63,128 bases of DNA, taken from IMG/VR virus record IMGVR_UViG_3300025266_000001, positions 1 through 63,128 of that record. The stretch is one strand, 5' to 3'. The stretch's first letter is position 1. Each line of letters opens with the position of its first letter. Source of the DNA: a virus. The translations under genes were made by a program, and so were the position numbers. The notes below the pieces were generated by a model, which worked only from the letters and a program-made list of their open reading frames with translations, searched no databases and was not told where the DNA came from. This document shows, piece after piece, positions 47,984-56,435 of this stretch.

Positions 47984-48045
47984 GTAAAATAGGCAGGTAC
48001 GAGATAAGCATTCAGTACATTAAAAACATATAAATAAAAACCACT

Positions 48046-48198
48046 ATGAAAAATCAGGGTTACAATTCAAGGTTGGATGAGCACTTAGGGGCTAAGAACG
48101 GAAAGAACAGTATGAGCAAGGTTGCTCGCAGAGCTATGTCAAAGGGGATGTCAAAGAAGATGACCGGTCACGCATACTCAACGGTAGATAAAAAATGA
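48046..48198 (+). CDS. small basic hypothetical protein
   Basis: A 50-residue Lys/Met/Ser-rich protein (SKVARRAMSKGMSKKMTGHA). Overlaps the next start by 4 bases (ATGA). Composition resembles the protein at 44790-44978. Function unknown. Confidence 0.55.
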   Translation: MKNQGYNSRLDEHLGAKNGKNSMSKVARRAMSKGMSKKMTGHAYSTVDKK

Positions 48199-48317
48199 GA
48201 AAGTTCAGAAAATACTTAGTGATACTTAAGGGGTCTTGGAACTCAATGCTATATTGGTTGATGTTTAAAAATTATAAATGTTGTGGCATCGAAGGGTGTG
48301 ACTGTAAAATAAAATAA
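48195..48317 (+). CDS. small Cys-rich protein
   Basis: A 40-residue protein with an amphipathic or membrane-associating helix (YLVILKGSWNSMLYWLMF) and a Cys-rich tail (CCGIEGCDCKIK). ATGA coupling with the preceding gene supports translation. Confidence 0.5.
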   Translation: MRKFRKYLVILKGSWNSMLYWLMFKNYKCCGIEGCDCKIK

Positions 48318-48320
48318 AAA

Positions 48321-48476
48321 ATGGAATCAAAAGGACTTGGTGATACTATCGAAAAGATAACCACTGCCACAGGTATTAAGAAAGTTGTTGATACAGTATC
48401 AAAAGTTTTAAATAAACCTTGCGGATGTCAGGATAAAAAGAATAAATGGAACGAGGCTTTTCCTTATAAAAAATAA
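48321..48476 (+). CDS. small conserved protein with PCGC motif
   Basis: A 51-residue protein: GLGDTIEKITTATGIKKVVD, then NKPCGCQDKKN and a C-terminal EAFPYKK. I recall the same order (helix, CGC motif, FPYKK end) from proteins next to lysis genes in Bacteroidota phages. Function unknown. Confidence 0.7.
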   Translation: MESKGLGDTIEKITTATGIKKVVDTVSKVLNKPCGCQDKKNKWNEAFPYKK

Positions 48477-48479
48477 AAA

Positions 48480-48659
48480 ATGAATATGTCTGATATAAAA
48501 TTGTATGCAATAAACCTCGTTACTCTAGCTATGTCATTTTCTCAGCTAGATATGATTCTTAAAATTACACTACTAGCCGCATCAATCGGATACACAATAC
48601 AGCGTTGGTATTTACTAGACAAAGAAAGAAGAGATAAAAAAAATGAGAAAGATAAATAA
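48480..48659 (+). CDS. putative small holin
   Basis: A 59-residue protein with hydrophobic segments (YAINLVTLAMSFSQLDMILK, then ITLLAASIGYTIQRW) and a highly charged C-terminus (DKERRDKKNEKDK), the usual plan of small holins. It overlaps the amidase gene by 17 bases, so the pair would be made together for lysis. Confidence 0.65.
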   Translation: MNMSDIKLYAINLVTLAMSFSQLDMILKITLLAASIGYTIQRWYLLDKERRDKKNEKDK

Positions 48660-49074
48660 AATTATAGTTCATTGCTCTGCAACTAGGGAGGGTCAGCATA
48701 TTGATGTTGATACTATCCGGGGATGGCACGTAAATGAGAGAGGGTGGTCTGACATTGGCTATCATTATGTTATTTACTTAGATGGGAGTATTCACACAGG
48801 TAGAGATATCAGAAGATCAGGAGCTCACACAAAGGGTCACAACAAAAACAGCATTGGTGTGTGCTATATTGGTGGTGTAGAGGCTGATGGAAAGACTCCA
48901 AAGGACACTAGAACTGATGCTCAGAAAGAAGGATTAACAACGCTACTAACAGAATTAAAAACGATTAATTATTGTGAGGCTATTATCCACGGACACCGTG
49001 ATTTTTCAAGCAAGGCTTGTCCTAGTTTTGATGCTACGAAAGAGTACGAGTCTATAAGCAACTACTATGAGTGA
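48643..49074 (+). CDS. N-acetylmuramoyl-L-alanine amidase (endolysin)
   Basis: A 143-residue amidase_2 enzyme of the T7 lysozyme type. Zinc ligands can be read as His10 (IIVHCSAT), His118 and Cys126 (GHRDFSSKACPSFD), with the same eight-residue spacing as in T7 lysozyme. WHVNERGWSDIGYHYVIYLD and GSIHTGRDIRRSGAHTKGHN are the other family motifs. It cuts peptidoglycan between MurNAc and Ala at the end of infection. No signal peptide, so it needs a holin. Confidence 0.93.
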   Translation: MRKINKIIVHCSATREGQHIDVDTIRGWHVNERGWSDIGYHYVIYLDGSIHTGRDIRRSGAHTKGHNKNSIGVCYIGGVEADGKTPKDTRTDAQKEGLTTLLTELKTINYCEAIIHGHRDFSSKACPSFDATKEYESISNYYE

Positions 49075-49549
49075 TAATAAGAACACAATAAAAAATGGTG
49101 GCGAAGGAACCTTTGTAGGAAAGATCCTCAGAGGCATAGCCGGCGTGTCTCCTGACATTTTAAATATACTTGGCACCGTAACGGGTGTGGACGGATTAAA
49201 CCGCTTAGGAGACGCTATACGAGGCAGTGATGACATCCCACAAAACGATAAAGATTTATTGTTAGCAGAACTTGATAAAGATGTTGAGGTTGCTAAGGAA
49301 ATTACCAAGCGTGAGGTTGAGATCACCAAGCGATGGGAGTCTGATATGAAGTTTGGAAGTACGCTGGCTCGAAACATAAGACCATTGGTGGTTGCTAATT
49401 TTACTTTGTTAATTGATTTTCTACTTATATCTTCTCAGTATGGCAGACCACTTGGTGAAGCCTACTTACCTTTAGTTATGACATTAGGAATTACTGTCAT
49501 TGGCGGATACTTTACACTAAGGGAATATGGCAAGACAAAAATAAAATAG
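49067..49549 (+). CDS. 3TM holin-like protein
   Basis: A 160-residue protein of the GTA-type 3TM holin family: N-terminal amphipathic region, a charged helix (VEVAKEITKREVEITKRWES), then RNIRPLVVANFTLLIDFLLI and LPLVMTLGITVIGGYFTLRE as membrane segments. It overlaps the amidase gene by 8 bases. With the 59-residue protein this may give holin and a second lysis factor. Confidence 0.78.
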   Translation: MSDNKNTIKNGGEGTFVGKILRGIAGVSPDILNILGTVTGVDGLNRLGDAIRGSDDIPQNDKDLLLAELDKDVEVAKEITKREVEITKRWESDMKFGSTLARNIRPLVVANFTLLIDFLLISSQYGRPLGEAYLPLVMTLGITVIGGYFTLREYGKTKIK

Positions 49550-49565
49550 CTTTATTTTAATTATG

Positions 49566-49573
49566 TATCTTTG
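49566..49573 (+). promoter_or_regulatory. -7 box for the tail-fibre block
   Basis: TATCTTTG, 19 bases before the ATG of the first tail protein gene, after the lysis genes. Confidence 0.7.
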
Positions 49574-49592
49574 TGGGGATAAAATCTTTTAG

Positions 49593-50312
49593 ATGGCAAG
49601 AATAGCGACATACGCTCTAGATACAGATATAATAGGCACTGACAAATGGATTGGCACCTCGGTAAACTCCGCAAATGCCACAAAAAACTTTACCATAGAT
49701 GCGGTTGCTGAGTTCTTAAATGTATCTGGGATTATAGAGTCTCAGGCATTAAGATATAGATATCAAGATAGAATTGGTAACGAGGTAAGAAACAGGGGCA
49801 CGATCTCTTTTTTAACAACAGCGGGAGCGGCAGTTTCATTTTCTTCGATATCATCTTGGATGTTAAGCACATATGCCTTAACAAATAAAGAGGTACATAC
49901 GTTTTACACGACACCGCTAATAGGATCAACTGTTCTTGTGACCAATGCTGAGAACCCAAGCAACTGGGCAATTTATTTATGGGACAGTTCGGCTCAGGTT
50001 GTATTGGAGCCTTTGTTCTATGATATTGGATTAACATACATATCAGGATCGGGGAACTTAGTGGCTGGTGATGATTATCTTATTTCTTTATTGGGGTATG
50101 ATTATTCTGGTGGAAACGACAAGAACTTTGTTTTTACACAAGCCGTGGCTTCGGACACTTGGATCGTGCCTCATAACCTAGGTAAGTATTGTGCGGTATC
50201 GGTAATAGACACAGCGGGAAGTGTTGCATATGGCAATGTTAAATACGACAGTTTAAATCAGGTAACAATAACATTTAGCGCGCCATTCTCAGGGAAGGTG
50301 TACTGTAATTAG
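49593..50312 (+). CDS. tail fibre/appendage protein with C-terminal trimerisation-type domain
   Basis: A 239-residue protein. The N-terminus MARIATYALDTDIIGTDKW is closely related to that of the gene at 53913, so both probably attach to the same virion site. The C-terminus (SDTWIVPHNLGKYCAVSVID, ending FSAPFSGKVYCN) is a widespread beta-rich end domain of phage fibres. Central part less conserved. Confidence 0.75.
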   Translation: MARIATYALDTDIIGTDKWIGTSVNSANATKNFTIDAVAEFLNVSGIIESQALRYRYQDRIGNEVRNRGTISFLTTAGAAVSFSSISSWMLSTYALTNKEVHTFYTTPLIGSTVLVTNAENPSNWAIYLWDSSAQVVLEPLFYDIGLTYISGSGNLVAGDDYLISLLGYDYSGGNDKNFVFTQAVASDTWIVPHNLGKYCAVSVIDTAGSVAYGNVKYDSLNQVTITFSAPFSGKVYCN

Positions 50313-50345
50313 ATATAATATTAACATAAACAAAAACAAACAATT

Positions 50346-52043
50346 ATGGCAGTTCTAATTTTAGACAATCTTGAGTTGGGAGAAAATCAATTATTGAATG
50401 CCTCTCTTCAACAAGTATCTTCAGATCCAGCAGGATTTGAAGCACAAATAATTTACAACACAACAAGCAATACCTTTAAGTACTACAACGGAAGCGTGTG
50501 GGTTTCATTAGATGGCAGCGGTGATATTAGTGCGGTTATAGCCGGTAACGGGCTAACAGGTGGTGGCACTTCAGGGTCAGTAACATTAACGGTAGGATCA
50601 GGGGATGGTATTACTGTAGCGGCATCTTCTGTAGGTGTAGATTCAACGGTAGTAAGAACAACTGGAGCACAAACAATTGGTGGTCTAAAGACATTTAGCT
50701 CTATACCTATTGTTGGAACAGCACTGACGGCAGACAACTCTACACAAGCAGCGTCAACAGCTTGGGTAAATCTTCAGGGATATTCAACTACGGTAGGGGT
50801 GGTTACCTCTGTATCGGGATCATCAGGTGCTGATGTTGGAATAAACATAACAGGAACTGCTGCGGTGCCAATTGTGAATGCAACATTAAATACAACGGCG
50901 GTAATAGCGGGTTCATATACCTATTCATCAATAACTGTAGATGCACAGGGTAGATTAACTTCTGCGTCGAGTGGTGCCGCTCCGGGAACAATGAACTCCT
51001 TTAGAATGCAAGGGGATACAGGAACGATTGAGTCAATCACAGACAACCAAATTCTTAGTATTGTGGGTGGCACAGGTGTAGACACCATATCTTCTTCGGC
51101 AGATACCTTAACCATAGCTCTTAATCTTGATGAACTTCCAACAGTAACATTATACAACGGCTCCACTGAGTATATACCAATGGTTACTGCGGCTAATGTA
51201 TCGAGTAAAATACTAGGAAACAACATATCATTATCCCAGTTAGGCGCTCCAACGGCAAGTTTGGATATTGGTTCAAACAAATTAATTAATGTCCTTACCC
51301 CAACGCTGGCGCAAGACGCAGCAAACAAGGCTTATGTAGATGCGAGTGTGTCAGGATCGGGAGCTTTGATCTATCAAGGCGGATATGATGCCGCGACAAA
51401 CACTCCAAATCTGGATGCGACTCCGGTAATAACAATCAATAAAGGTTTTACATACACGGTAACTGTGGCGGGATTGTTCTTTACGGAGCAGGTTGAGGTT
51501 GGTGATTTAATTATTGCAGAGATAAACACGCCTACAGTGCTTACGGATTGGACAACTGTTCAGAACAACGTAGATATTGCATCATCAACTACTGTTGGTA
51601 TTGCTTCCTTTCCTGTGGCGGGAGGTCTTAGCATCACATCATTAGGAGCTGTAAGTATGCCTGATTTGGGAACGGCAAGTGCGGTTGGGTCGGCAAGTCA
51701 ATCATTAACTATCACAACGGATGCAAAAGGAAGGATTAGTGCTAAGTCAGCACAAACCATTGCAATTACAGCTTCTCAGGTAACTGACTTCTGTACGGCG
51801 GTTAGTTCTTGTGTAGCAACAGACACCGCATATGCGGCTAACATTGGAGATGGTGCTGCTACATCGATAGCCGTGACACACGGTTTAGGAACGGCTGACG
51901 TAGCTGTTGAGCTTTATAATATCGCAAGTGGACAGACGGTATATGCTACGGTGGTTAGAACATCAATAAATGTTGTAACTATATCAACATCGGTTGCAAT
52001 AGCATTGAATGCTGTTAGAGTTTTAGTTAAAAAAATAGGATAA
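50346..52043 (+). CDS. tail fibre protein
   Basis: A 565-residue fibre protein, Thr/Ser/Gly/Val-rich. An N-terminal FEAQIIYNTTSNTFKYYNGS motif resembles fibre base modules; DAANKAYVDASVSGSGALIY is a recurrent fibre motif. The C-terminal domain (VTHGLGTADVAVELYNIASG) is again of the end-domain type. Host recognition is likely. It is followed after one base by the next fibre gene. Confidence 0.8.
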   Translation: MAVLILDNLELGENQLLNASLQQVSSDPAGFEAQIIYNTTSNTFKYYNGSVWVSLDGSGDISAVIAGNGLTGGGTSGSVTLTVGSGDGITVAASSVGVDSTVVRTTGAQTIGGLKTFSSIPIVGTALTADNSTQAASTAWVNLQGYSTTVGVVTSVSGSSGADVGINITGTAAVPIVNATLNTTAVIAGSYTYSSITVDAQGRLTSASSGAAPGTMNSFRMQGDTGTIESITDNQILSIVGGTGVDTISSSADTLTIALNLDELPTVTLYNGSTEYIPMVTAANVSSKILGNNISLSQLGAPTASLDIGSNKLINVLTPTLAQDAANKAYVDASVSGSGALIYQGGYDAATNTPNLDATPVITINKGFTYTVTVAGLFFTEQVEVGDLIIAEINTPTVLTDWTTVQNNVDIASSTTVGIASFPVAGGLSITSLGAVSMPDLGTASAVGSASQSLTITTDAKGRISAKSAQTIAITASQVTDFCTAVSSCVATDTAYAANIGDGAATSIAVTHGLGTADVAVELYNIASGQTVYATVVRTSINVVTISTSVAIALNAVRVLVKKIG

Positions 52044-52044
52044 T

Positions 52045-53190
52045 ATGGCAGTTGAATTTATAGGAGGTTTAAATGTAGATGGAAATGTTGGAATTGGAAC
52101 AGAAACGCCATTGTCGGCGTTGGACGTTGTAAGCACGACGGGTATTAGACTTGCACATTCTTCGTCACCTTCGGGGTATTTTATAGAAATTAAAAGTAAT
52201 TACAGTTCGACATTTCCATTTAATATCGGAGTTAATAATTACGGTAAACCGATAGGGGTTCAGAAAAATTTAGGTTCATCTAGCGCAGTTACTTATGTAG
52301 GTGGTTTTTATGGTTTAGCTTTAACGGCAGGAAATAATGGAGATCCTATTTCAAGTGATGTAAAGGTCTTTATAGAGCCGTCAGGTAATGTAGGAATTGG
52401 AACAACAGGACCAGCTGTTGAGTTAGACGTTGTGGGTGATGGACAGTTCCAAGGTGTTACTCCTAGAATAGTGCTAAAAGAAACCGGAACATCTAATGAT
52501 TTCTCAATCAAAGTGCAGACTGATGGTAGGTTAAGTTTCTTAAATGATAATTTAGCTTCTGAAGTTGTGACATTTTTGCAGTCAGGTAAAGCTGGGATCG
52601 GGACTACGAGTCCTACCTATCTTCTTGACGTAGAAAGTATATCTACAGGTACCATAACTTTAGCTCAGTTCAAAACAAACGAAAGCGTATACAACGGTGT
52701 ATTGGTAGCGGCTAATGCTAGTAGCGGATGGATCGGAAATGGAGTTATGGGATCCGACGAAGGTATAAAGTTTGAAGACACAACTAGATCGGTACAGATA
52801 TATGCAAATGGAGCTGAAAGAATGCGTATCGATCCCTCTGGAAATGTAGGAATTGGTATAACTCCTACCACATATAAGTTTGATGTCAGTGGTAACGGCA
52901 GGCTTTCTAGCACAGTAACAGCAACCAACTTTATATTGTCTTCAGATAAAAGATTCAAAGAAAATATATATGATATCTCACCAAAGGAAATAGCTGTCAA
53001 ATGGAAATCCTTTAATATAAAAGATTCAGACGAGGGTTACAGAGTAGGTGTTATTGCTCAAGAGCTAGAAATTAAACATCCGGAATTTGTACAAACAGAT
53101 GAAGAAGGATTCAAGTCTGTTAAGTACATTGACCTACTAATATCTAAGATATCAGAACTAGAAAATAGGATTAAACAACTAGAAAGGTAA
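52045..53190 (+). CDS. tail fibre/spike with intramolecular chaperone (peptidase S74)
   Basis: A 381-residue protein. Repeats of the type NVGIGT..P...LDV form the shaft. The C-terminal 90 residues (SSDKRFKENIYDISP, then YRVGVIAQELEIKHPEFV and a coiled end) are a peptidase_S74 domain, which folds the trimer and then cuts itself off. The Ser-Asp of the cleavage motif is present. Stop and next start overlap (TAATG). Confidence 0.88.
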   Translation: MAVEFIGGLNVDGNVGIGTETPLSALDVVSTTGIRLAHSSSPSGYFIEIKSNYSSTFPFNIGVNNYGKPIGVQKNLGSSSAVTYVGGFYGLALTAGNNGDPISSDVKVFIEPSGNVGIGTTGPAVELDVVGDGQFQGVTPRIVLKETGTSNDFSIKVQTDGRLSFLNDNLASEVVTFLQSGKAGIGTTSPTYLLDVESISTGTITLAQFKTNESVYNGVLVAANASSGWIGNGVMGSDEGIKFEDTTRSVQIYANGAERMRIDPSGNVGIGITPTTYKFDVSGNGRLSSTVTATNFILSSDKRFKENIYDISPKEIAVKWKSFNIKDSDEGYRVGVIAQELEIKHPEFVQTDEEGFKSVKYIDLLISKISELENRIKQLER

Positions 53191-53594
53191 TGGCAATCCC
53201 AGATACAACTACTTTTTCACTTAGCGATGTGGTAACCGAGATTATCCCAACAACTAATGATTTAGTTGATTGTTTTGCAGATGCAGTAGCAGGTAAGTTT
53301 GATGCAACCTACTCTGGAGATCAAAACCAGTTACTTAACTTTAGAAATTATGGTGCCGTAACCACCACGGCTTTCTCTAGTTCTATAAATGAAAGATCTG
53401 TTTGTAGTGCAACGATAGATCAAACATATTATCACTCAGGCACAGGGTCCTTACCTGTGGTAGGGGATACGGTGTGGACAGACCAAGGAACAACCCCTTT
53501 AGGGCTTGGTAACAGAAGAAAATCAGGAACAACAACATATAATATAACCAGTTCCACTACAGGGTTAGTAGATAGTGTAGGTACGTGTGATTAA
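53190..53594 (+). CDS. putative virion appendage protein
   Basis: A 134-residue protein with an N-terminal motif TTTFSLSDVVTEIIPTTNDL and a QLLNFRNYG turn that I recall from small virion proteins of Bacteroidota phages. The C-terminal half is Thr/Ser/Gly-rich beta sequence with two Cys. It is coupled to the S74 fibre gene. Confidence 0.65.
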   Translation: MAIPDTTTFSLSDVVTEIIPTTNDLVDCFADAVAGKFDATYSGDQNQLLNFRNYGAVTTTAFSSSINERSVCSATIDQTYYHSGTGSLPVVGDTVWTDQGTTPLGLGNRRKSGTTTYNITSSTTGLVDSVGTCD

Positions 53595-53621
53595 TAAATT
53601 AATAAATAAATATATTTTTCA

Positions 53622-53629
53622 TATCTTTG
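53622..53629 (+). promoter_or_regulatory. -7 box
   Basis: TATCTTTG, 31 bases before the ATG of the small coiled-coil gene; AT-rich leader between. Confidence 0.7.
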
Positions 53630-53659
53630 TAAAAATTATAAATCATAAATTAAATTAAA

Positions 53660-53911
53660 ATGAAAAAATTAACAGAAAAGGAACTAACAACAATTCAAGG
53701 ATTGGTAAACGAATTTAACCAAACAAAAGTTCAGCTTGGCGATTCAGTAATCTCTCAAGCTAATCTTATCAAGAAGGTAGAAGATCTTAAAGTCTCTTAT
53801 GCAAAATCAGAGAAATCTTTGATTAAAAAATATGGCAAGGACGCTGTAATAAATATTGAAACAGGAGAGGTTAAGGATCCTGAAGAAACACAACTAGAAA
53901 CGGCAAAATAA
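53660..53911 (+). CDS. small coiled-coil protein
   Basis: An 83-residue helical protein (MKKLTEKELTTIQGLVNEFN, then LIKKYGKDAVINIETGEV). I recall the closing INIETGEV motif from proteins near tail genes of crAss-like and other Bacteroidota phages, function unknown. It starts a unit with its own promoter and ends one base before the next fibre gene. Confidence 0.7.
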   Translation: MKKLTEKELTTIQGLVNEFNQTKVQLGDSVISQANLIKKVEDLKVSYAKSEKSLIKKYGKDAVINIETGEVKDPEETQLETAK

Positions 53912-53912
53912 T

Positions 53913-55262
53913 ATGGCAAGAATTAGTACATATCCAATGGACGCAATCCCTACGGTTGCAGACTACGTAATAGGAACAGATGCGGATGATTTGGATATTA
54001 CTAAAAACTATCTTATTGGAGATATAATTGGGTTAGGTGGCGGAGGTACCGTAACCTCAATCACTCCGGCTGCTTCTACAGGAGTGGGAACGGCAATAAC
54101 TACGATTGGTATCATTACATTTACAGGGGCTGGAGGAATTACAACCTCTATTAACGCTGCCAATGAAATAACTATTACAGGCTCAGGCGGAAGTGGTGTT
54201 TGGACAACTAATGGTTCTGACATATACAACAATAACGCCGGTAATGTAGGCATTGGATCCGCATCGGTACCATCTGCCCCCTTAGAGGTAACGGGAAGAA
54301 TATCTCAAATAGGATTAAATAACAGTACATTTATTGGTTTTGAGTCGGGAGCAAACGACACTGGAGGGTACAACACAGCAGTGGGCTATCAAGCCTTAAA
54401 GGCAAATATAGGAGGGAGTTCTAATGTGGCTATAGGCTACAACTCTTTGTTGTTAAACACCTCTGGAGGAAATAATTCTTCTATAGGATATAACTCCCTG
54501 CAAAACAATACAATAGGAAGTAATAACCTAGCCATAGGAACACAGAGCTTACAGGCAAACATATCAGGAAGCCAAAATGTTGCTATTGGATCAGGGTCTT
54601 TAGGAGTTAATACAATAGGCGGAGGAAACACTGCTTCCGGAACTCAAGCTCTTAGTCAGAACTTGTCGGGAAATAACAACTCCGCAGTAGGATTTGCTTC
54701 TTTAATTAGCAACACTATAGCAGATAACAACTCTGCGGTAGGGTATTCTTCTTTGCAGAGCAACACCTCAGGAGCTAATAACTCCGTGATAGGATCTTAT
54801 GCATTGTCTAGTAGCACCACGGGGTCAAGTAATATTGCGGTGGGTAGCGATGCCGGAAGGTATGAAAAAGTATCTGGTGCTGCGGTAAACACATTATCAA
54901 CGCAAAGTGTGTTTTTAGGGGCGGATACATTATCTAACACTAGCGGAGAAACAAACCAAATAGTAATAGGTTACGGAGCTATTGCGGGCGGTAGTAATAC
55001 AGTTTCTATAGGAAACTCTAATATCGTATCAACATTCTTAAAGGGGGATGTTTCCACTATAGGAAACATATCCGGAAAGATTGTTAAAACCCTTGGATAT
55101 ACTTATGCTGATTTATTGGTTGCTGTTCCAGTACCTGCAGCCGGAATGAGGTCATACATAACAGATGCTCCGGTAGTTTTAGCTTGGAGAGACGTTGCCT
55201 CCGGTGGCAGTACGGTTGTGGCGGCGGTATTTTATGACGGAACAAATTGGATATATAGTTAA
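53913..55262 (+). CDS. tail fibre with YadA-like head repeats
   Basis: A 449-residue protein. After an N-terminal anchor (MARISTYPMDAIPTVADYVI) shared with the gene at 49593 come about ten 17-residue repeats of the form NxAIGxxSLxxNxxGxN, the left-handed beta-roll repeat of trimeric autotransporter adhesins (YadA head). The C-terminal domain (RSYITDAPVVLAWRDVASGG) is a fibre end module. Adhesion to the host surface is likely. Confidence 0.82.
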   Translation: MARISTYPMDAIPTVADYVIGTDADDLDITKNYLIGDIIGLGGGGTVTSITPAASTGVGTAITTIGIITFTGAGGITTSINAANEITITGSGGSGVWTTNGSDIYNNNAGNVGIGSASVPSAPLEVTGRISQIGLNNSTFIGFESGANDTGGYNTAVGYQALKANIGGSSNVAIGYNSLLLNTSGGNNSSIGYNSLQNNTIGSNNLAIGTQSLQANISGSQNVAIGSGSLGVNTIGGGNTASGTQALSQNLSGNNNSAVGFASLISNTIADNNSAVGYSSLQSNTSGANNSVIGSYALSSSTTGSSNIAVGSDAGRYEKVSGAAVNTLSTQSVFLGADTLSNTSGETNQIVIGYGAIAGGSNTVSIGNSNIVSTFLKGDVSTIGNISGKIVKTLGYTYADLLVAVPVPAAGMRSYITDAPVVLAWRDVASGGSTVVAAVFYDGTNWIYS

Positions 55263-55280
55263 TAGTAAATTTAATAAAAA

Positions 55281-55508
55281 ATGGATATACGCAAGATATC
55301 GGTAGGTCCTGATTACAAGTCAGGGGCGATGCATTACATTTCAGGTCAGACAGTCCTTAACGGAAACTACAAGATTCATCTTATAAAGTTTGACACCTCT
55401 AGAAGCTCTATAGTAATCTGGATCCAAAATCAAAAGGAAGAAGTAGTATTATGGAAAGAGTTTACTAGTACAATGCCAATATCTATTGAGTATAATATAA
55501 ACTTCTAA
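55281..55508 (+). CDS. small conserved protein upstream of packaging genes
   Basis: A 75-residue beta-rich protein (MDIRKISVGPDYKSGAMHYI at the start) of a type I recall from crAss-like and other Bacteroidota phages just before the terminase genes. Function unknown. It ends directly before the next start. Confidence 0.7.
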   Translation: MDIRKISVGPDYKSGAMHYISGQTVLNGNYKIHLIKFDTSRSSIVIWIQNQKEEVVLWKEFTSTMPISIEYNINF

Positions 55509-56072
55509 ATGAAATCTCCATATAATTTTATAGTAAAGCCCATAGATGGGAAGAGGTATAATAATTCAAAAAAAATAGGAGGTATTGATTTAATAATCAG
55601 CACCTCCGAGGAAGACCATCGGTTTTCAAACAGATACGCTGAGGTTATTGAGACACCTTTAAAGTATAAGGGACCTATATCTATAGGTGATACCCTACTA
55701 GTCCACCATAATGTTTTTAAATTTTACAACGATGTCAAAGGTCGTCAGAGAAGTGGAAGGAGTTATTTTAAGGATGACTTGTTTTTTATAGATCACGAAC
55801 AGTTTTTTTTATATCACAATGGAAAAGAATGGAAGTCTTATGACAGATACTGTTTTGTAAAACCAGTTCCTGTTAGTGAGTCTTATATATTTAAACCCTT
55901 TAGCGACGAGCCATTAGTTGGCTTAATGAAGTTCCCAAACGAATATCTAATCAGTAAGGGTGTTAATAAGGGGGATCTAGTTACATTTGCTCCTGAGAGT
56001 GAGTATGAGTTTACGGTAGATGACGAGAAGCTATATAGAATTTATGATCATCAGATAAGTATGGTGATATGA
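55509..56072 (+). CDS. GroES-like fold protein near terminase
   Basis: A 187-residue protein. FIVKPIDGKRYNNSKKIGGI and DLIIST, then GPISIGDTLLVHHNVF, follow the strand order of GroES, with a mobile-loop-like KKIGGIDLI; a second half (YCFVKPVPV, then GVNKGDLVTFAPESEYEFT) appears to repeat the fold. I recall this protein type next to terminase genes. It may be a phage co-chaperonin or a structural cousin. It overlaps the next ORF by ATGA. Confidence 0.5.
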   Translation: MKSPYNFIVKPIDGKRYNNSKKIGGIDLIISTSEEDHRFSNRYAEVIETPLKYKGPISIGDTLLVHHNVFKFYNDVKGRQRSGRSYFKDDLFFIDHEQFFLYHNGKEWKSYDRYCFVKPVPVSESYIFKPFSDEPLVGLMKFPNEYLISKGVNKGDLVTFAPESEYEFTVDDEKLYRIYDHQISMVI

Positions 56073-56245
56073 GTAAAAAAGAAAATTGGATTTTCTTCGC
56101 AGAGGATTGGAACGAAGAGAACCTACCAATCAGAAAAATCAAACGAATAAAAGATGACATCAAAAGAAATAAAGATAGAAATAATAAAAGCCGGGGAAAG
56201 AGCCGTGAAGGAGCTGATAGAGGTTGCGAAGGAGAAAATTATTAA
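56069..56245 (+). CDS. small ORF overlapping the TerS candidate
   Basis: A 58-residue ORF (MSKKENWIFFAEDWNEENLP, then basic). ATGA coupling to the previous gene supports translation, but its last 30 codons overlap the TerS candidate in another frame and are low-complexity (RNNKSRGKSREG). It may be real only in part. Confidence 0.4.
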   Translation: MSKKENWIFFAEDWNEENLPIRKIKRIKDDIKRNKDRNNKSRGKSREGADRGCEGENY

Positions 56246-56435
56246 AATTGATCCTGAAGATGCTCTGTCTGCGGACAGGTTAAAAAACGCAGCGGCTACA
56301 AAGAAACTCGCAATATTTGACGCTTTTGATATTCTCAGCAGGATTGATCTAGAAAGAGATGCTATTGAAATGTCTGAAAAAGGCGAAAGTAAAACTGATA
56401 CCAAACAAGGATTTGCAGAAAGAAACTCAAAATAA
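56154..56435 (+). CDS. putative terminase small subunit
   Basis: A 93-residue helical protein. SADRLKNAAATKKLAIFDAF followed by DILSRIDLERDAIEM is the conserved core of the small gene that precedes TerL in crAss-like phages. TerS recognises the packaging site and loads TerL. It overlaps the TerL frame by 77 bases. Confidence 0.6.
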   Translation: MTSKEIKIEIIKAGERAVKELIEVAKEKIIKIDPEDALSADRLKNAAATKKLAIFDAFDILSRIDLERDAIEMSEKGESKTDTKQGFAERNSK

